Below the pieces are notes generated by a model. It was not told the origin of the DNA and made no database searches. It worked only from the letters and a program-made list of their open reading frames with translations. From positions 1-57,908 of the forward strand of contig JAKFWO010000004.1 in the NCBI GenBank assembly GCA_021731815.1: a stretch of 57,908 nucleotides of DNA, read 5' to 3'. The stretch's first letter is position 1; each line of letters begins with the position of its first letter. Below are positions 1 to 9,065 of the stretch, piece by piece. Source of the DNA: Hyphomonadaceae bacterium (GTDB taxonomy: Bacteria > Pseudomonadota > Alphaproteobacteria > Caulobacterales > Aquidulcibacteraceae). The translations under genes and the position numbers were made by a program.

Positions 1-691
1 CAATGGTCGAGAAATCGGCCGGATGCGTTCCAAAACCCGCCGTGGTCGCTACCGACGATACCGGGCGCGCCGAAAACCGCAGATTCGGGACGTCGAGATA
101 ACGGACACCGAGATCGAAATGCAGGCGACGCGACAATTTCAATCCAACGCCGGCCACGCCCTGCCAGGCAAAGCCGGTATCGGTGTCGTCGAAGCCGTTA
201 AAGGCCTGTCCCGACGCGTTAAACAGATTCTGCACATTGCTGTTGATCCGCGCAATGCCGATCCCACCACCGAGATAGGGCTTGATCGTACCCTTGTGGT
301 TGAAATCCTTGATCAAATTAAACAGTACCGGCACGGCGTGCAAATTGCCATTGGTCCGGACAAACGTGCCCGCGGGCTGGGTTCCGATAAAGTCGCGACC
401 GGGGGTCGTGCCTACGTCAACCCGGTTATGGAACGAGCTCACCGTGGCTTCGGCGCGGATACCCCAGCCAAAGCCATAGCCAATGCCGCCACCATAAATG
501 ACGCCGCCATCGGTGCCAGGCGATTCGTCAAGCTGCCCTGCCACTGCCGGCCGCGGCGGATCGATATCGTGGTCGCCGCCAAAGGTATAGCCGACGTCGA
601 GCCGACCATACCAGCCCTCCTGGGCGACTGCCATTGTTGGAACCGAAACCATGGCCGCCGCAGCGGAGGCCCATACAAGCGCTTTCTTCAT
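1..691 (-). CDS. Outer-membrane beta-barrel protein (C-terminus cut by window edge)
   Basis: An uninterrupted reading frame of 230 codons runs off the left edge, so the C-terminus is missing. The protein starts MKKALVWASAAAAMV and has a clear signal peptide ending near VAQ (about residue 24). The rest alternates aromatic and glycine-rich stretches (GWYGRLDVGYTFGG, YGGGIGYGFGWG, PYLGGGIGIA, FDLGVRYLDV), as in small outer-membrane barrels of the Opa/OmpA-like (OMP_b-brl) type. The start at 691 is preferred over an in-frame ATG at 697 because GAGGGG lies six bases before 691 and directly abuts 697. A structural or adhesin-like surface role is likely; ligand unknown. The gene lies downstream of metC on the same strand with a 210-bp gap, so it probably has its own promoter. 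Confidence 0.85.
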   Translation of the reverse strand, partial: MKKALVWASAAAAMVSVPTMAVAQEGWYGRLDVGYTFGGDHDIDPPRPAVAGQLDESPGTDGGVIYGGGIGYGFGWGIRAEATVSSFHNRVDVGTTPGRDFIGTQPAGTFVRTNGNLHAVPVLFNLIKDFNHKGTIKPYLGGGIGIARINSNVQNLFNASGQAFNGFDDTDTGFAWQGVAGVGLKLSRRLHFDLGVRYLDVPNLRFSARPVSSVATTAGFGTHPADFSTI

Positions 692-903
692 GCCCATCCC
701 CTCAGATGAAATTATTCCCGGACAACCGGACTGCGTTGAGCCCGATTAACCGCGGCCACACCGACACGCGCCCTTCCTATACCGAAAGATTTGCGCTGGC
801 TATTCCCAAGGTGTGACTTTTCGACGACACATGTCAAGAACTTACGGCGATTTCGGGGAAGCCCGGGCTGGATCCACCCGGCAATGGCCGGTTGACGGGC
901 ATT

Positions 904-2130
904 TCAGGAACCCGTCCCATGACCACCCACCTCAGCCGCCCGCGCGGTGAAGGCGGCCTCGAGGTCGGCGACGAGATCGTCGGGATCCTCGAGCCCGACA
1001 TGAAGCCGCACCAGCGGTCCCATACCCCGCCAGGAACCACAGGATCGCGCCATCTCTCCATCCGCCGGAATGGCGAGGCTCTCATAGCCACCCCACGAAA
1101 ACCCATGGCCGAACAGCCGCATCGCCCGATAAAATGCATCGAGCGCCGGGGCAGGGGTGAGTTCCATCTCAAACCCCAGAAGGCCGGTGGCGCCAGTAAA
1201 ATCACGCTTCCAGATTTCATGCCCCGGATCGCCGGGCCATGCGGGATACAATACGCGCAGGACCTCCGGCCGGCCCGCCAGAAATTCCGCGACGATCCGC
1301 GCGCCGGCCTCATGCGCCTTGAGCCGCACCCCCATCGTTCGTAATCCGCGCAGGCAGAGATAGACATCCTCGGGGCCAACCGAGATTCCGAGCAGCCGCG
1401 CTGCCTCCTTGACCCGTGAATCCAGAACCGCACTGCCCGATATGACCGCTCCCATCAAGGCATCGGCATGGCCGACCTGATATTTGGTCGCGGCCTGTAC
1501 CGACAGATCAATGCCATGGTCGAAGGGCCGGAAATAAATTCCCGCGCTCCAGGTATTGTCGAGCAGGCTTATCGCCCCATGGGCCCGCGCGGCCGCCGCA
1601 ATGGCCGGACAATCCTGCATCTCGAAGGTAAGCGATCCCGGGCTCTCCATCACGACGAGCCGCGTATCAGGCTGAAAAAATGCGGCGATCCCCGCCCCGA
1701 TCAGCGGATCATAGAACCGCGCATGCACGCCCAAACGCGGCAGAAAGCGCTCACAAAAGCGCCGGGTCGGCCCATAGACACTGTCGGTGACCAGAATATC
1801 GTCGCCGGCCTCGACCACCGACAGGATGGCGAGGGTGACCGCCGAGAGCCCCGAAGATGTGACCTGCGTCCCCGCGCCGCCCTCGATTTCCGCCAGCGCA
1901 CTCTCGAGCGCCCTTTGGGCCTTGTGCCCGGAGCGGCCATAGGTGGGACCCGCGCGCCCCGAAAACAGATCAGCAGTGGCAGCATGCAGGATGGTCGAGC
2001 CGCGCTCGATGGGCGGATTGACGAGGCCCGACCATTCGCTGGTTGCCCGCCCGGCATGGACCATTTTTGTGGCATTGCGCCAATTCGCCCGCCGGGCGGC
2101 GATGGCCGGGTCCTCGTCGCGCGCACTCAT
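904..2130 (-). CDS. metC: Cystathionine beta-lyase (PLP, Cys/Met metabolism family)
   Basis: This 408-residue fold-type I PLP enzyme probably cleaves cystathionine to homocysteine, pyruvate and ammonia in methionine synthesis, or acts on cysteine. The Schiff-base lysine is K216 in TKYQVGHAD, a context typical of beta-lyase rather than gamma-synthase. LLDNTW (D191) contacts the pyridine nitrogen, and YGRSG near residue 64 is the phosphate-binding tyrosine/arginine pair contributed to the partner subunit. The frame stays open further upstream, but the ATG at 2130 overlaps the stop of the preceding sulfurtransferase gene as ATGA, which argues for translational coupling. It is the last gene of a three-gene sulfur operon. 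Family-level assignment is sure; beta- versus gamma-lyase specificity is inferred. Confidence 0.88.
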   Translation of the reverse strand: MSARDEDPAIAARRANWRNATKMVHAGRATSEWSGLVNPPIERGSTILHAATADLFSGRAGPTYGRSGHKAQRALESALAEIEGGAGTQVTSSGLSAVTLAILSVVEAGDDILVTDSVYGPTRRFCERFLPRLGVHARFYDPLIGAGIAAFFQPDTRLVVMESPGSLTFEMQDCPAIAAAARAHGAISLLDNTWSAGIYFRPFDHGIDLSVQAATKYQVGHADALMGAVISGSAVLDSRVKEAARLLGISVGPEDVYLCLRGLRTMGVRLKAHEAGARIVAEFLAGRPEVLRVLYPAWPGDPGHEIWKRDFTGATGLLGFEMELTPAPALDAFYRAMRLFGHGFSWGGYESLAIPADGEMARSCGSWRGMGPLVRLHVGLEDPDDLVADLEAAFTARAAEVGGHGTGS

Positions 2131-2999
2131 GCGCCGGCTCCCCCGACCGCACCGACCACCGGGTCCGGCCCGGGCTGGCCCCATTCGGCCCAGGATCCGT
2201 CATAGATCGCTGCCCGCCAGTTCCCGAGCTGCGCCAGCGCCAGAGCCACGATCGCGGCTGAAATTCCCGACCCGCAGGTCGCCACCGCGCGCGCCATGGG
2301 ATCGACACCCGCTTCCGAAAGCACTGCCTGCAATTCGGCACGCGGTTTCAGGGTCTGGTCGGGCGCGATCAGGCTCGCATAAGGCAGATTGATGGCATTG
2401 GGCATGTGCCCCGCCCGCAATCCCGGCCGGGGCTCGGGTGCCAGCCCCCAAAAGCGGGCCGCCGGGCGGGCGTCGAGTATCATCTCGCCTCCCGCTTCCA
2501 CGATCGCGCGCATCTGGCTGTGCTCGCGCACGAGGTCAGAGCGCATCACCGGGGTGAACAAGGAATGGTGGCGCAGGATCTCTTCGCCCTCCTCCGCCAG
2601 CCCCCGGCCTTCGCGCCGCCATTTCGGCAGGCCGCCATCGAGGACTTGCACCTCCTCATGCCCCATGGCCCGGAACATCCACCACATACGCGCGGAGGAC
2701 CACATGCCGGTCTGGTCATAGACCACGACGCGCATGCCATCCCCGATACCGAGCCCCTGAACCGCCGTCGCGAACGCTCCCGGCCCCGGCAGCATATGGG
2801 GCAATCCGCGCTGCTGGTCGGAATGGGCGTCGATGTCGAAGAAGCGGGCACCGGGCAAATGGGCGGCCGCAAATCCCGCGCGGGGATCGAGGTCCGAACC
2901 GATCGGCGCAAGACTCGCATCCAGAATCCGCAGATCGGGATCCGCCAGGGCATCTGCAAGCGCGCCCGTGGAAATGAGCGGAGAGGCAGGACGCGTCAT
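2127..2999 (-). CDS. sseA: 3-mercaptopyruvate / thiosulfate sulfurtransferase
   Basis: The protein has two tandem rhodanese domains in 290 residues, the usual length for this family. The C-terminal domain carries the active-site loop CGSGIS with catalytic C242. A CGSG loop is characteristic of 3-mercaptopyruvate sulfurtransferases, whereas rhodaneses usually have CRKG-like loops. The N-terminal domain keeps the fold (VVVYDQTGMWSSARMWW, HEEVQVLDGG) but has no cysteine at the equivalent place, as expected of an inactive domain. The enzyme would move sulfane sulfur from mercaptopyruvate to thiols, making persulfide or H2S. ATGA overlaps join it to cysK upstream and metC downstream, so the three are likely made together. 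No signal peptide is seen, so it is cytoplasmic. Confidence 0.92.
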   Translation of the reverse strand: MTRPASPLISTGALADALADPDLRILDASLAPIGSDLDPRAGFAAAHLPGARFFDIDAHSDQQRGLPHMLPGPGAFATAVQGLGIGDGMRVVVYDQTGMWSSARMWWMFRAMGHEEVQVLDGGLPKWRREGRGLAEEGEEILRHHSLFTPVMRSDLVREHSQMRAIVEAGGEMILDARPAARFWGLAPEPRPGLRAGHMPNAINLPYASLIAPDQTLKPRAELQAVLSEAGVDPMARAVATCGSGISAAIVALALAQLGNWRAAIYDGSWAEWGQPGPDPVVGAVGGAGA

Positions 3000-4018
3000 T
3001 GCGCCGCCTCCAAAGGTTCAGCCAGCCAGTCCGGCACAGGCAGCCCGCGCGCGGCCAGAAATTCCCGGTTGAAGATCTTGCCCTGATAGCGCGCGCCCGG
3101 ATCGCACAGAATGGTGACGATCGTCTTGCCCGGCCCCAGAATGCGTGCGAGCTGCATTGCGCCCGCAATATTGATCCCCGAGGAACCACCCAGACACAGC
3201 CCCTCTTCCGCGATCAGGCCATAGACGATCGACAGGGCTTCGGCATCCGCGATCCGGAAGGCGTGATCGACCACCACCTGTTCGAGATTGGCGGTAACCC
3301 GCGACTGGCCGATGCCCTCCATGATCGAATTGCCGTCTGCGGCCAGAACGCCGGAGCTGTACCAGGAATAAAGGCTCGCCCCGAACGGGTCGGCGATACC
3401 GATGGCGACTTCCTTCTTGCGCGCCTTGAGCGCGTTCGACACCCCGCCCAGGGTGCCGCCCGACCCCACGGCGCAGACAAAGCCATCGACCCGGCCGGCG
3501 GTCTGCTCCCAGATCTCGGGGCCGGTGGTCTCCTCATGGGCGCGCCGGTTGGCGATATTGTCGAACTGATTGGCCCAGAAGGCACCTGCGGGCAGGGTGG
3601 CGTTCAATTCTTCGGCCACCCGTGCGGAAAAGCGGACATAATGATTGGGGCTTGCCGATGGCGCGGGATCGACCTCGATCAGCCTTGCGCCCAGAATGCG
3701 CAGCGCGTCCTTCTTTTCCTCGCTCTGGGTGCGCGGGATGACGATCACCACTTTGTAGCCCAGTGCATTGCCGACCGTCGCAAGCCCGATCCCGGTATTG
3801 CCGGCGGTCCCTTCCACGATGGTGCCGCCGGGCCGCAACTGGCCCCGCGCCTCTCCGTCGCGGATGATGAACAGGGCCGCGCGGTCCTTCACGGACTGGC
3901 CGGGATTCAGGAATTCCGCCTTGCCGAGAATCTCGCAGCCGGTTTCTTCGGAAGCGCGGCGCAGGCGGATGAGCGGCGTGCGCCCGATCGCGTGAACCAC
4001 ATCAGGAAATATGTGCAT
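2996..4018 (-). CDS. cysK: Cysteine synthase A-like PLP enzyme
   Basis: This is a fold-type II PLP enzyme of 340 residues, expected to replace the acetyl group of O-acetylserine with sulfide. The PLP lysine is K44 in NPGQSVKDRAA. The substrate loop reads GTAGNTGIG instead of the common TSGNTGIG, and the phosphate cup is GSGGTLGG. The last third has the GGSSGINIAGA segment of the family. The frame can be extended to a TTG at 4093, but the ATG at 4018 opens directly into the conserved HIFPDVVHAIGRTPLI and has AAGGGCG upstream. The altered substrate loop leaves open a cystathionine beta-synthase-like or related activity. It heads the sulfur operon and is transcribed divergently from the hydrolase at 4252. 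Confidence 0.87.
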   Translation of the reverse strand: MHIFPDVVHAIGRTPLIRLRRASEETGCEILGKAEFLNPGQSVKDRAALFIIRDGEARGQLRPGGTIVEGTAGNTGIGLATVGNALGYKVVIVIPRTQSEEKKDALRILGARLIEVDPAPSASPNHYVRFSARVAEELNATLPAGAFWANQFDNIANRRAHEETTGPEIWEQTAGRVDGFVCAVGSGGTLGGVSNALKARKKEVAIGIADPFGASLYSWYSSGVLAADGNSIMEGIGQSRVTANLEQVVVDHAFRIADAEALSIVYGLIAEEGLCLGGSSGINIAGAMQLARILGPGKTIVTILCDPGARYQGKIFNREFLAARGLPVPDWLAEPLEAAQ

Positions 4019-4053
4019 GAAACTTCGCCCTTGAGTGGGGAGCGAATGTGCCG

Positions 4054-4117
4054 GCGCGCCGGGTGGCGCGCAAATGTCAAGCGCAGTTGTCAAGCCCCGG
4101 TGACCGCCCCGGTGACC
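4054..4117 (-). promoter_or_regulatory. Candidate control region of the cysK-sseA-metC operon
   Basis: Between the divergent cysK and hydrolase genes there are two abutting copies of the 12-mer GCCCCGGTGACC (4094-4105 and 4106-4117). Next, reading on the minus strand, are two TTGACA hexamers 13 bp apart (4093-4088 and 4080-4075), then a six-base inverted repeat CGCGCC/GGCGCG (4054-4069). Tandem 12-mers beside -35-like hexamers would suit an activator or repressor site, but I see no good -10 box at the right distance. The function is inferred from layout only. Confidence 0.35.
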
Positions 4118-4251
4118 GGATTACCGCCGGGCCGCTATCGGACCAATTGCGCTGTTCGCAGGGTGGTGCCAGACTGTGTTCGCGGCCATGGGTTGCACGA
4201 AATGCCCGGTTGGTGGCAGACTGGCCCCGGATATCGACAATCGGGGACGCA

Positions 4252-5331
4252 ATGGGGACGAACAACCAACAGACAAAAGCCGGCGCTCAGCCGACGCGGA
4301 TCGGAATTTCCGTGTTGGTGGCGGGGATGCTCGGGATCGCACTCGCCGCGCTGGGAATCGCATTTTTCATTTTGCGCACACCCGATCTTCCGGCCGATCG
4401 GCTCGAAAAAACCTATGCCGGCGCGCCCTCCCAATTTCTGACCCTGCCCTCGGGGCTGCGTGTTCATGCCCGCATTTCGGGCGCAGACGATGCCCCTGCG
4501 CTGTTATTGCTGCATGGCTCTGCTTCGGCGCTCTTCACCTGGGAGGCCTGGCGCGAAAGATTCTCGGCAACACATCGGGTGATTTCGATCGACCTGCCCG
4601 GCCATGGATTGACCGGACCGGATGCCAAAGCGCGCTATTTTCCCGCCGCCATGGTCGATTTGATCGAGGAATTGCGCCTGGCACTGGGAATAGAGCGCCT
4701 GGCCATTGCCGGCAATTCCATGGGGGGTGAGCTGGCCTGGCGTTATGCCGCGAAATATCCCGACCGCATGACCGCCCTCATCCTGCTCGCTCCAGCGGGA
4801 GCCGAACTGACGCTGAGCGACAGCGAAAAGCGCAAGGGCGCGCGCGGATTCGCGCTGGCGCGGGTGCCAGTGGTCAATCAGCTCGTGCGGTACATCACGC
4901 CCAAAAGCCTCGTCAAACAGGGGCTTCTGGCATCGTTTCATGATGACAGTCTGGTCACGCCGGAAAAAGTGACGCTTTATTGGTCGATGCTGCGGCGCAG
5001 CGGCAATCGCGCCGCCCTGCTGGAGCGCTTCCGCGCCCGTCCGGCCGGCAATTCCGTTGCCTCGGACCGCGCCGAGCAGATGCGGCTGGTGCGGACGCCC
5101 ACGCTCATCATCTGGGGCGAGGAGGATGCCATTCTGCCCGCCCGCATTGCCCCCCAGATTCAGGAGGCGATCCGCGAAAGCCGCCTCGTGCTCATGCCCG
5201 GGACAGGCCATGTGCCCCAGGAAGAGCGCCCGGAGGAAAGCGCGCTCGAAGCCGCCAATTTCCTCGCTTTGTGGCACCGCGAGGCGGAATATCCGGAAGC
5301 GCCAATCGCAAGCGGGGGGCTTGAGCCGTGA
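4252..5331 (+). CDS. Membrane-anchored alpha/beta hydrolase
   Basis: This 359-residue protein has an N-terminal membrane segment at about residues 17-41 followed by an alpha/beta hydrolase domain. The oxyanion loop is LLLHGSAS (residues 85-92). The nucleophile elbow is GNSMGG with S156, the acid is in IIWGEEDAILP and the histidine is in GTGHVPQEE, so the triad is complete. The fold, short cap and motif spacing resemble esterases and C-C hydrolases; the substrate cannot be told. The frame is open from 4048, but the region before 4252 lies in the divergent promoter and reads as low-complexity arginine-rich sequence. The ATG at 4252 precedes a normal anchor and has GGGGA upstream. The active domain probably faces the periplasm, by inference from the anchor. 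Confidence 0.85.
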   Translation: MGTNNQQTKAGAQPTRIGISVLVAGMLGIALAALGIAFFILRTPDLPADRLEKTYAGAPSQFLTLPSGLRVHARISGADDAPALLLLHGSASALFTWEAWRERFSATHRVISIDLPGHGLTGPDAKARYFPAAMVDLIEELRLALGIERLAIAGNSMGGELAWRYAAKYPDRMTALILLAPAGAELTLSDSEKRKGARGFALARVPVVNQLVRYITPKSLVKQGLLASFHDDSLVTPEKVTLYWSMLRRSGNRAALLERFRARPAGNSVASDRAEQMRLVRTPTLIIWGEEDAILPARIAPQIQEAIRESRLVLMPGTGHVPQEERPEESALEAANFLALWHREAEYPEAPIASGGLEP

Positions 5332-5382
5332 GATTTTGCGTCAGGACATCAAAGGAACAAATTTCCGTCGCCCTATCCGCAT

Positions 5383-6789
5383 TCACGCCACCGCTTCGAG
5401 ATCCATGCCATTGGCTGCCGTAACGCGGACATTGACGATCGTTCCGGGCTCCCAATGGGCCTCGCTCTCCACAAATACCGCCCCGTCCACTTCAGGGGCA
5501 TCGGCGGTGGAGCGCGCCTGATAGAAGCTGCCCTCCTCGTCCCAGCCATCGATCATCACCGGGATCTCGCGCCCGACCATGGCCTCGGCCCGCGCCTCCA
5601 TGATCGCAGTCTGGATCTCCATGAAGCGCGCATGGCGCTCGTCCTTGACCTCTTCGGGCACATGACCGGCCAGAGCTGCAGAAGCGGCACCCGCCACATT
5701 TTCATATTTGAACACGCCCGCCCGGTCGATCCTCGCTTCCTCGAGGAAATCGAGCAGCGTTTCGAATTCGCCCTCCCCCTCACCCGGAAAGCCGACGATG
5801 AAGGTCGAGCGGATGGCGAGATCCGGGCAGGTCCGCCGCCACGATGCCAGGCGCTCCAGCACCCGGTCCTGCCGCGCGGGTCGCCGCATGGCGCGCAGGA
5901 CTTCCGGGGCCGCATGCTGAAAGGGGATGTCGAGATAAGGCAGGATCCTGCCCTCGGCCATGAGGTCTATCACTTCATCCACATGCGGATAGGGATAGAC
6001 ATAATGGAGGCGCACCCACACGCCGAGATCGCCCAATTCGCGGCACAGATCATAAAACCGCGCGCGGACGGTTTTGTCCCTGAATTTGCTCTCGGCGAAT
6101 TTGAGGTCGAGGCCATAGGCCGAAGTGTCCTGGCTGATGACCAGAATCTCCTTCACGCCCGCCTTGACCAGGGCCTCGGCCTCCTTGAGCACGGCCGAAG
6201 CCGGGCGCGAGGCCAGATCCCCCCGGATCGAGGGGATGATGCAGAAGCTGCACCGGTTATTGCAGCCCTCGGAGATTTTCAGATACGCGAAATGACGTGG
6301 CGTCAGGCGCACGCCTTCGGGCGGCACCAGATGGACGAAAGGATCATGCAAGGCGGGGGCATGCGCGCGGACCGCTTCCATCACCTGCTCATATTGATGC
6401 GGGCCAGTGATTGCGAGCGTTTTGGGATGGGCGGCGCGGATGAGTTCGGCCTCGGTCCCGAGGCAGCCGGTAACGATCACCCGGCCATTTTCGGCAATGG
6501 CTTCGCCAATCGCTTCGAGGCTCTCGGCCCGCGCACTGTCGAGAAAGCCGCAGGTATTGACCAGCACCAGATCGGCACCGGAATGGTCGGCGGCGAATTC
6601 ATAGCCCTCGGCCCGCAGCCGGCTCAGAATCCGTTCGGAATCGACGAGCGCCTTGGGGCAGCCCAGCGATACCAGCCCGATCCGGGGCGCTTTCGGGCGG
6701 GAAGAGAGACGGGTAGCAGAAGCGGTTTTCGCCACAGAAAAGCTCACGGGACTGGGGGAGAATAAAGACTGGTTCCGGCCTCGCGCCAT
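5383..6789 (-). CDS. rimO: Ribosomal protein uS12 (Asp89) methylthiotransferase
   Basis: RimO is a radical-SAM enzyme with two 4Fe-4S clusters that adds a methylthio group to an aspartate of ribosomal protein S12. The N-terminal UPF0004 domain has its three cluster cysteines in [21 protein letters not shown] and VTGCLG. The radical-SAM motif is CNNRCSFC, and a TRAM domain ends the protein. [11 protein letters not shown] distinguishes RimO from MiaB and MtaB. I place the start at the ATG at 6789; an in-frame GTG at 6846 would add 19 residues. Both starts give a long, basic, poorly conserved leader before the conserved [12 protein letters not shown]. The gene is convergent with the hydrolase and divergent from the cupin gene at 6910. 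Confidence 0.95.
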   Translation of the reverse strand: MARGRNQSLFSPSPVSFSVAKTASATRLSSRPKAPRIGLVSLGCPKALVDSERILSRLRAEGYEFAADHSGADLVLVNTCGFLDSARAESLEAIGEAIAENGRVIVTGCLGTEAELIRAAHPKTLAITGPHQYEQVMEAVRAHAPALHDPFVHLVPPEGVRLTPRHFAYLKISEGCNNRCSFCIIPSIRGDLASRPASAVLKEAEALVKAGVKEILVISQDTSAYGLDLKFAESKFRDKTVRARFYDLCRELGDLGVWVRLHYVYPYPHVDEVIDLMAEGRILPYLDIPFQHAAPEVLRAMRRPARQDRVLERLASWRRTCPDLAIRSTFIVGFPGEGEGEFETLLDFLEEARIDRAGVFKYENVAGAASAALAGHVPEEVKDERHARFMEIQTAIMEARAEAMVGREIPVMIDGWDEEGSFYQARSTADAPEVDGAVFVESEAHWEPGTIVNVRVTAANGMDLEAVA

Positions 6790-6909
6790 GGGCCGGACGA
6801 TCGGGACGCTGTCGCCACGAAATTGTGACGACGCGCGGAAATTCACAAATCCGGGCCCGGACTTCCGGACCTAACAAATTCCGCGCAAAGAGGTAAGGGA
6901 GAAGGCTGC

Positions 6910-7449
6910 ATGCCTGAACCGCCCAGCGACGGGAAGCCAATTTTTTGCGACATGGAACACATGATGAAGCCGGATGACCATTCAGAATCCGATGGTTCGA
7001 ACGCCGCCGAAGCCCGCCGGATCATCACGCAACTCGGCCTCGGGCCCCATCCCGAGGGCGGCTGGTATCGCCGGACCTGGGCACGCAGCGGCGAAGGGGA
7101 TGCGCGCCCGGCGGCGACCGCGATCCTGTTCCTCCTCGAGGCCGGCCAATCCTCTGCCTGGCATCGGGTCGATGCCGATGAGATCTGGTTCTGGCATGCG
7201 GGCGCGCCGATCGAATTGCGCATCCTCGATGAAACAATGCCGCCCGGACGCCAGGTGCGGCTGGGCCCCGATGTACTCGAAGGGCAATCGCCACAGGAAT
7301 GCGTGCCGGCCGGCCATTGGCAGGCGGCGGCGGCCGGTGCCGGCTACGGGCTGGTCAGCTGCGTCGTGGTCCCCGGCTTTCGCTTTTCGGGCTTTACGCT
7401 CGCCGATGCCGCGGAAATTGCGAGGCTCGACGCGCTGGCGGCGGGATGA
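6910..7449 (+). CDS. Cupin-superfamily protein (DUF985 type)
   Basis: This 179-residue protein has a single cupin barrel of the DUF985/COG3542 kind. The family hallmarks are LGLGPHPEGGWYRRTW, a central SSAWHRVDADEIWFWHAG and the later VSCVVVPGFRFSGF. Histidines and the glutamate in HRVDADEIW could bind a metal. Members have unknown or sugar-related roles; no pathway can be assigned here. The start at 6910 has GGGAGAAGG seven bases upstream; the internal ATGs at 6952, 6961 and 6964 have nothing comparable. The N-terminal 30 residues are polar and probably disordered. It is divergent from rimO across 120 bp. Confidence 0.85.
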   Translation: MPEPPSDGKPIFCDMEHMMKPDDHSESDGSNAAEARRIITQLGLGPHPEGGWYRRTWARSGEGDARPAATAILFLLEAGQSSAWHRVDADEIWFWHAGAPIELRILDETMPPGRQVRLGPDVLEGQSPQECVPAGHWQAAAAGAGYGLVSCVVVPGFRFSGFTLADAAEIARLDALAAG

Positions 7450-7572
7450 ACGATGGCCCCGGTCCGACAATTTTGTCCGGCTTGCGTCAAGCCGATTCCA
7501 GGATGCCCGGTTTGAATGGTTCCATGAAACCCGCAAACCGGGCCGCTTCCTGATGAACAATCGTCAAACGCA

Positions 7573-7953
7573 CTACGCTTGGCGTTGCTGAAAAATCATC
7601 GTGTTTCCACTGGGATCATCGATGTAGATTTCGCGCGATCCCCAGGTCTGGTCGATCGGACCGGCGTGAACCGGCGAGTCTGGCCTGGCCGGTATTGTCA
7701 GGCCACGTGCGAGAAACGAATTGAACAGCCCGTCGACGTCGTCGCACAGAATGATGACTGAGGAAGTCCCGACCCGGGTCCCGCCGTGAACGAGATTGAG
7801 ATGCAATTCCTCGCCGTTGCGCTTCAAACCCGCATAAAAGGGGTGATCCTGAGGCGAAATGAATTCGAGCCCGAAATCCAGCACTCTGGTGTAGAAGGCG
7901 ATTGCCTCGGACAGGTCGCGTACCAGCAAAAGGGGAATAAGCATCTGATCCAT
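7573..7953 (-). CDS. VOC-family (glyoxalase/bleomycin-resistance-like) protein
   Basis: This single VOC module of about 126 residues starts MDQMLIPLLLVRDLSEAIAFYT. Its hallmarks are RDLSEAIAFYTRVLDFGLEF, the middle strand EELHLNLV and the closing REIYIDDPSGNTMIF. The closing strand supplies the usual E/D metal ligand position. Such short proteins act as dimers in resistance, dioxygenase or isomerase roles; the substrate is unknown. The frame continues to 8013, but the extra 20 residues lack VOC similarity, so the ATG at 7953 is preferred. The gene is convergent with the cupin gene. Confidence 0.82.
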   Translation of the reverse strand: MDQMLIPLLLVRDLSEAIAFYTRVLDFGLEFISPQDHPFYAGLKRNGEELHLNLVHGGTRVGTSSVIILCDDVDGLFNSFLARGLTIPARPDSPVHAGPIDQTWGSREIYIDDPSGNTMIFQQRQA

Positions 7954-8168
7954 GGCTGATGTGATCGACACGCAGAATGTGAGAACGCTCCCCCGGTTCG
8001 GCAATTGGCGCAATCGGGAAAACCCTGCTGAAACGCTGAATTTTTGGCGTAGCCTGCCATCAACGACATTCAGATGGCGATCATGATATCCCGGTGTTCA
8101 GTGTTTTCGAACCACGCACACCAGTTTTGGCCCTTCGCGTTCCATACACTTCGCTCTCAATCTGAAAG

Positions 8169-9065
8169 CTAATGCCGGGCGGCCTCGTGTTTGGCTGGCT
8201 TGTGTCCGGCTGGCTTGTGTTCAACTTGCGTGGCTTCCTCGGGCGCGACCGCGCCATGGTCGTCGGGAGCGGCCAGGGAAGCGGCTGGCGGCTCCGCAGA
8301 CGCTGCCGCCGGAACAGACTCGCTTGCCGACTGGATGAAGGGCGCGCTCGCCCGTCGCTCGAAGCGGACCTCAAGGTCGAAAGCGGCCAAAGGCGGGCTT
8401 TCAAGCCGGGTCCCAAAGCGTGCGGTCTCGCCGGGCCCGAGTTCGGCGACCTCGAGCCCGAGGCTCCAGGCATAGACCTCCTTGCCGGCATCATTGCGCA
8501 ATCCCACGCGCACGATCGGTGCCGGGTGCGGCTGGTCGGAGACATTGCGCACGCTGCCGCTGATTACCAGAACGGGAGTGACACCGGAAATCTTCCGCTC
8601 GGCCTTCACATCGGCAAAATCAAGCCCGAAGGCATTGACCGGCGCGCCGATCGCGGCATAGGCCCCCGCTGCTTGCGGCCAGACCGCAACAAGGGGTGCG
8701 CGAAACAGCCAGGCCCCGGCCAGCAGGGTCACACCTGCCACCGCCGTTGCGCTCCAGGCAATGGCGACACCCTTGAATTTTGCCTTGCGGTCTGTCTCTG
8801 CCCGGTTGCGGCGGGCGGCATCATGGCCGGGTGATTGTCCGCCGCCCAGCCCGGCCCGCATCCGCTCGACACTGGTGCGGTTCCATCTCGGCGCATCGGC
8901 CCTCTCTTCGCCAGACCCGTCTCCGTCAGAATTGGGGCCGTCGTCAGCCGAAGCATGGGTCCAGACATGCCCGCAGGCGGCACAGCGAAGACGGCGCGCC
9001 CGGGCACCAACTTCCTCGTCCTCGGCGAAATAGCGGGTGGTGCAAGAGGGGCAGGTCAGGATCAT
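8169..9065 (-). CDS. MJ0042 zinc-ribbon, DUF3426 single-pass membrane protein
   Basis: The protein begins MILTCPSCTTRYF and has a CxxC...CxxC zinc ribbon (C5, C8, C28, C31) of the MJ0042 type. A polar, disordered linker and one membrane segment at about residues 99-122 follow. The remainder is a DUF3426 domain with the typical SGSVRNVSDQPHP and LGPGETARFGTRL strands. The last 45 residues are Ala/Pro/His rich. Its function is unknown; in alphaproteobacteria such genes often sit divergently next to ftsEX. The start at 9065 was chosen because the domain begins exactly there; the upstream extension to 9173 contains an 18-bp tandem repeat. Confidence 0.85.
   Translation of the reverse strand: MILTCPSCTTRYFAEDEEVGARARRLRCAACGHVWTHASADDGPNSDGDGSGEERADAPRWNRTSVERMRAGLGGGQSPGHDAARRNRAETDRKAKFKGVAIAWSATAVAGVTLLAGAWLFRAPLVAVWPQAAGAYAAIGAPVNAFGLDFADVKAERKISGVTPVLVISGSVRNVSDQPHPAPIVRVGLRNDAGKEVYAWSLGLEVAELGPGETARFGTRLESPPLAAFDLEVRFERRASAPFIQSASESVPAAASAEPPAASLAAPDDHGAVAPEEATQVEHKPAGHKPAKHEAARH

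Noticed and set aside
4019-4251. SAM-type riboswitch upstream of the sulfur operon
   Set aside because: I found no conserved SAM-II or SAM-I core in this leader; only repeats and palindromes are present.
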